Origin: Kosmotogales bacterium
Lineage (GTDB): Bacteria > Thermotogota > Thermotogae > Petrotogales > Kosmotogaceae
Length of the DNA: 34,530 nt
Assembly (NCBI GenBank): GCA_030156385.1
Contig: JASGMR010000014.1
Location: 1-34,530, forward strand
Direction: 5' to 3'
The notes beneath the pieces were generated by a model that saw only the letters and a list, made by a program, of their open reading frames with translations, ran no database searches and was not told the DNA's origin. Of the stretch, positions 31,021 through 34,530 are shown piece by piece (position 1 is the first letter of the stretch; every line of letters begins with the position of its first letter). The translations under genes and the position numbers were made by a program.

Positions 31021-32985
31021 ATGATGAAAAAAATTATAACAGAAACGATAAAACCAAAATTTTACGAATTGAACTTAGGAGAAATAATACCACAAGGATG
31101 GTTAAAAAAGCAACTTGAATTTCAGGCTGCTGGATTGACCGGTAAACTTGAAGAAATATGGGAAGATGTTGGCCCAAACAGTGGTTGGCTAGGAGGAGAT
31201 GGAGAAAACTGGGAAAGGGGTCCCTATTACTGTGATGGACTTATTCCACTTGCATATTTGCTTGATGATGAAAAATTGAAGAAAAAAGCTCAGAAATGGA
31301 TACATTGGACATTAAAAAGTCAGAGAAATGATGGCTTTTTTGGACCTTCAAATAATACAGATTGGTGGTCCCGAATGGTTATGTTAAAAGCATTAAAAAA
31401 CTATTATGAATATACCAAAGATAAATCAATTCTAGACTTTATGATAAAATATTTTAAATATCAAAATAAAAATATAGATAACCATGAATTTTCAATTTGG
31501 GATTATTCAAGAGCAACTGAGAATATCTATGTTGTACTGTGGCTTTATGGCATATTGGGGGAGAAATTTCTCTTGAATTTTGCTCATAAACTTTTGAAAA
31601 AAACGAAAGATTGGTCAAAGTATTTAAGAGAATTCAAATATATTAAACCCACTTCAGAATATCTTGATTGGAAAGAATTTGAAAAAATCACAAATGGAGA
31701 AGGACTTGAAAAATTATATGAATATGAAAAAAAGAGCGGAGATCACCACTATTCAAAGCTCTTCGAAGAAACGCATATAGTAAATGTGGTCATGGCTTTA
31801 AAATATCCGGCACTGAGATACCTTTTATACGGAGAAAACGATCAACTTACAATAATAAAGAACGGGATTTCAAAACTAATGAAATATCATGGAACTGTCA
31901 ATGGAATGATCACTGGGGACGAACATTTAAACGGGAATGACCCTTCCAAAGGAACCGAATTATGTGCTGTGGTCGAATATATGTTCTCTTTAGAAATATT
32001 ATACAGAATATTCGGAGATGTACAATTCGCAGATATACTTGAAAAAATAGCATATAATGCTCTTCCAGCAACATTTGACAAGGAAATCATGTCCCATCAA
32101 TACGATCAACAAGTAAATCAGATAATGTGTAGTATTGCAAGGAGAGACTGGTATAACAACCTGGATGATTCGAATATTTTTGCTCTTGAACCGAATTTTG
32201 GTTGTTGCACGGCCAATATGCATCAGGGATGGCCAAAATTTGCAAAAAATCTTTGCTACAAGAATAAAAATGGAGGTATAGTGTTTGGAATTTATGGTCC
32301 TTGTTCAGTAAACACAAAAATATCTGGAACTTCTATTAAAATTGAAGAAATAACAGATTTTCCTTTTAAGGACGAAGTTGAATTTAAAATTTGTACAAAT
32401 GAAACAGTTGAATTTCCCATTTTTTTCAGAGTTCCTAGTTGGTCTGAAAAAGTAAAATACGGTTTAAACGGTGTATACAACAACGCTGAAAAAGGGTCCC
32501 AATATATTGTAATTAACAAAAAATGGGGGAAAAATGAAATAGTAAAAATTAGGTTTTATTCATCGATAAAAGTTTCAAAATGGAAAAGGGAATCGATAGG
32601 CATTGAAAAAGGCCCACTTGTTTATGCCTTAAACCTCAATGAATCGTGGCAAAATATAGGGAAGTCTTCTGATTATCCTGAATACGAAGTTTATACAAAC
32701 AGCAAATGGAATTACGCTTTGAATTTGGATCCCGAAAACCCTGAAAAAGATATAAAATTTATATCGAATAGTAAATTAGAAGATCAACCTTTTAATTCTG
32801 ATAATCCTCCCGTTGAAATGGAAGTTGAAGCAATAATCGTTGATGATTGGTCAATAGAAAAAAATTCTGCAGGGGTAATGCCAAAAAGTCCTTTGAAAAT
32901 CAACGGAATTCCTGAAAAAATAAGATTAATTCCATATGGTGGCGCAAGATTGAGAATAGCTCAATTCCCTTATATAAAAAAATAA
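31021..32985 (+). CDS. GH127-like glycoside hydrolase (DUF1680, beta-L-arabinofuranosidase family)
   Basis: 654 residues, no signal peptide, so cytoplasmic. An (alpha/alpha)6 barrel with WERGPYYCDGLIPLAYLLDD and WWSRMVMLKALKNYYEYT near the N-terminus, then GDEHLNGNDPSKGTELCAVV (E313, C315) and EPNFGCCTANMHQGWPKFA (C395, C396). In Bifidobacterium HypBA1, equivalent E338, C340, C417 and C418 bind zinc and supply the cysteine nucleophile; the same spacing E-x-C and CC pair are seen here. A beta-sandwich forms the C-terminal part. Two ATGs are adjacent; the second (31024) has the better seven-base spacing from GGAGG. It would split the imported oligosaccharide inside the cell. Exact sugar is inference. 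Confidence 0.88.
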   Translation: MMKKIITETIKPKFYELNLGEIIPQGWLKKQLEFQAAGLTGKLEEIWEDVGPNSGWLGGDGENWERGPYYCDGLIPLAYLLDDEKLKKKAQKWIHWTLKSQRNDGFFGPSNNTDWWSRMVMLKALKNYYEYTKDKSILDFMIKYFKYQNKNIDNHEFSIWDYSRATENIYVVLWLYGILGEKFLLNFAHKLLKKTKDWSKYLREFKYIKPTSEYLDWKEFEKITNGEGLEKLYEYEKKSGDHHYSKLFEETHIVNVVMALKYPALRYLLYGENDQLTIIKNGISKLMKYHGTVNGMITGDEHLNGNDPSKGTELCAVVEYMFSLEILYRIFGDVQFADILEKIAYNALPATFDKEIMSHQYDQQVNQIMCSIARRDWYNNLDDSNIFALEPNFGCCTANMHQGWPKFAKNLCYKNKNGGIVFGIYGPCSVNTKISGTSIKIEEITDFPFKDEVEFKICTNETVEFPIFFRVPSWSEKVKYGLNGVYNNAEKGSQYIVINKKWGKNEIVKIRFYSSIKVSKWKRESIGIEKGPLVYALNLNESWQNIGKSSDYPEYEVYTNSKWNYALNLDPENPEKDIKFISNSKLEDQPFNSDNPPVEMEVEAIIVDDWSIEKNSAGVMPKSPLKINGIPEKIRLIPYGGARLRIAQFPYIKK

Positions 32986-33134
32986 ATAATTTTTACTTTA
33001 ATACATTTGAATTAGAAAAACATTAAAAGATAAGCTCATTGATACGCTCATGATAAATGATCATAAAAAACACGAGAATGCTGTATTTTCTAATCATAAA
33101 TTCCGAGTTTTCTATATCACAAATTTTTCCCCGA

Positions 33135-33143
33135 TGATATAAC
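33135..33143 (+). promoter_or_regulatory. Candidate extended -10 promoter of the methyltransferase gene
   Basis: TGATATAAC fits the extended -10 pattern and lies 37 bases before the chosen ATG. No clear -35. The gap 32986-33134 has no convincing terminator for the sugar operon. Confidence 0.35.
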
Positions 33144-33180
33144 AAATATAGTATCAAGCATTTTGATAGAGGAAAATGAA

Positions 33181-33912
33181 ATGAACAAAAATTGGGATGA
33201 AATATTAAAAAAATATGTCTATAAAATTAACAGTCCCGACGGAAGAGATACATTTGGAAGTTCTTCGGAACTGGTAAGAAAAATAATAGATTTTTCTCAC
33301 TTTGAACCCTCAGATACAGTCATTGATATGGGCTCGGGATGGGGAAATCTCACAATTAATTTATCGGAAGAAGTGTTAAAAGTGATCGGTATTGAACCCA
33401 ATAAAAAAAATATCGATGAAGCAAAAAAACGAACAGAAGAAAGGGGAATATACAATATTGAATATATAAAAGGTTCGTTCGAAGATTTCAAATGTAAAAC
33501 GAAGGTCAACGCAATAGTGAGCTCAATAACATTTCATCAAGTTAACCCTGAAAATAAAAGAAAGGCTCTGGCAAATGTAAAAAAAGCACTGAATGAAGGA
33601 GGAAGATTCATTTTATGCGATACGTTGATATTATTCAATCCCTTTTCAGAACTCGAATTTTTCAACTCTGTTTATAGATACTTACTGTCGAGAACGACTC
33701 CCGATTCGATCTACGAAAAATACATTAAACCAAATATGGAAGAGGATAGTTATATCTATTCATGGGAAGATATGAAAAAATACACCCCTGAAAAGTTTTG
33801 GTATTATTCACTGAATGAATTAGAAACGATAGTAGATGAATTGGAAATGAAAATTGAAGAAATAGAAAAATTATCTCCCTTTTTCGGAATACTGAAAATA
33901 ACGAATAGATAA
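33181..33912 (+). CDS. Class I SAM-dependent methyltransferase, substrate unknown
   Basis: 243 residues with a Rossmann methyltransferase core: motif I TVIDMGSGWGNLTINL (glycines 51, 53, 55), IGIEPNKKNIDEAK (acidic residue that binds the ribose), NIEYIKGSFEDF, and AIVSSITFHQVNP, then ALNEGGRFILCDTL. It resembles UbiE/Methyltransf_11-type small-molecule enzymes. The C-terminal 70 residues vary from family to family and give no clue to substrate. Start choice: GAGG lies eight bases before the ATG at 33181, while the alternative TTG at 33163 has none. It is a single gene between two AT-rich gaps. Confidence 0.85.
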   Translation: MNKNWDEILKKYVYKINSPDGRDTFGSSSELVRKIIDFSHFEPSDTVIDMGSGWGNLTINLSEEVLKVIGIEPNKKNIDEAKKRTEERGIYNIEYIKGSFEDFKCKTKVNAIVSSITFHQVNPENKRKALANVKKALNEGGRFILCDTLILFNPFSELEFFNSVYRYLLSRTTPDSIYEKYIKPNMEEDSYIYSWEDMKKYTPEKFWYYSLNELETIVDELEMKIEEIEKLSPFFGILKITNR

Positions 33913-34095
33913 TAACTTAGTAAATCAATGCTAAAAATAACAAAATATAATTATGATGTAGAGGAGTATATTGTAAAAATTGCCTACTCTTTTGTGAACG
34001 CCTAATTAGCGATTTAAATTGATCGAATTGTTTGTATATTTTTAGTGTCGTGTGAATTTTAATATTCAAAAATTAAAGTAAAATGGAGGAATATT

Positions 34096-34530
34096 ATGGG
34101 GTATTATATTGATTTGGCCATGATTTCACTCGATAAATTAAAAGAAAAGTTAAAAACGGAAGATTTACTCCCAAGTCAACAAATTTTGAAAAAGAATATC
34201 GATAAACACTTTGAAATAATCAAGTCTCAAAATCTAAAAACTATGAGCGATTTAAAATCTGCATTGAAAACTAAAAAAGAAGTGAAACAATTTTCATTAA
34301 GGACATCATTACCTGAAGATTTCCTGATAATTCTCAGAAGAGAAATAAACAGTTATCATTCGCAACCACGAGAGATTGAAGGTTTTCCTGAAATAAGTGA
34401 CTCAACCAAAAAGAAATTGCAAAATATGGGGATTAAAACAACAATCGAACTTTACGATATGATTATTACAAAAGAAAAAAGAAAAAAATTAGAAAAAGAA
34501 TTAAAAATTTCAAATGAAGAAATTTTACTC
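34096..34530 (+). CDS. DUF4332-like protein with helix-hairpin-helix-type repeats, partial
   Basis: 145 codons to the right edge, no stop. Starts MGYYIDLAMISLDKLKEKL after a TGGAGGA site (34084-34090). Contains LLPSQQILKKNIDKHFEIIK, then RTSLPEDFLIILRREINSYH and FPEISDSTKKKLQNMGIKT. The last segment, in which a residue stretch like FPxIxxxxxxKLxxMGIKTTxxL marks a helix-hairpin-helix-type fold, matches the DUF4332 pattern as I recall it. Function is unknown. It is preceded by a 183-base AT-rich gap (33913-34095) with no feature I can support. Confidence 0.6.
   Translation, partial: MGYYIDLAMISLDKLKEKLKTEDLLPSQQILKKNIDKHFEIIKSQNLKTMSDLKSALKTKKEVKQFSLRTSLPEDFLIILRREINSYHSQPREIEGFPEISDSTKKKLQNMGIKTTIELYDMIITKEKRKKLEKELKISNEEILL

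Noticed and set aside
31003-31024. Mini-frame of seven codons between the second permease and the glycosidase
   Set aside because: It merely overlaps the GGAGG site of the glycosidase; no independent support.
33011-33094. ATTAGAAAA and TTTTCTAAT inverted arms 66 bases apart after the glycosidase gene
   Set aside because: AT-only arms with a long loop in AT-rich DNA; no U-run and likely by chance.

Overview
The window is a strongly AT-rich bacterial chromosome segment with compact operons and consensus GGAGG ribosome sites. Many starts are TTG or GTG, and the tRNA gene encodes its CCA. The gene set (short EF-Ts of 200 residues, rpoN inside a metabolic operon, secreted binding proteins without a lipobox, several sugar or peptide uptake genes, a GH127-type glycosidase) suggests an anaerobic fermenter, most likely a member of the Thermotogota (Petrotogales/Kosmotogales type). 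That placement is inference from gene content and protein style; no database was searched.

Layout. 1-4.8 kb (minus strand): a tight operon of NAD(P)HX repair enzyme, sigma-54, thiamine pyrophosphokinase, MOFRL glycerate kinase and the start of a PLP-dependent racemase, led by a possible 32-residue leader ORF. 5.1-6.3 kb: iron-type alcohol dehydrogenase with a terminator. 6.4-10.5 kb (plus): two tandem TMEM175-type channel genes, an SF1 UvrD-like helicase and a nucleotidyltransferase; the last two junctions overlap by a few bases. 10.5-13 kb: gene remnants on both strands flanking a MATE exporter. 13-15.4 kb (minus): a family-5 peptide/oligosaccharide-binding protein without permeases, then a thioredoxin-type glutathione peroxidase. 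15.5 kb: tRNA-Val(GAC), tail to tail with a purine nucleoside phosphorylase.

16.5-22.9 kb (plus): a housekeeping block of proS, ftsY, an Rrf2 regulator, coaD, tsf, pyrH and eno. 23-26.7 kb: an envelope pair, a membrane protein with a permuted papain-fold (YiiX-like) domain and a secreted PHP phosphoesterase with a C-terminal GATase-like domain. 26.7-33 kb: a sugar regulon with a divergent LacI repressor, a sugar-binding protein, two permeases and a cytoplasmic GH127-like glycosidase. Its promoter has a near-perfect LacI-type operator lying over the -10 box. 33.2 kb to the end: a SAM methyltransferase and the start of a DUF4332-like protein.

Most notable: an Asn-to-Asp change at the base-recognition position of the phosphorylase, predicting use of adenosine; the overlapping promoter/operator of the sugar operon; intrinsic terminators that abut the ribosome sites of gpx and pyrH; a recurring extended -10 promoter motif; an altered catalytic tetrad in the peroxidase; and decayed genes around the MATE exporter. 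I found no CRISPR array, insertion sequence or clear new defence system.
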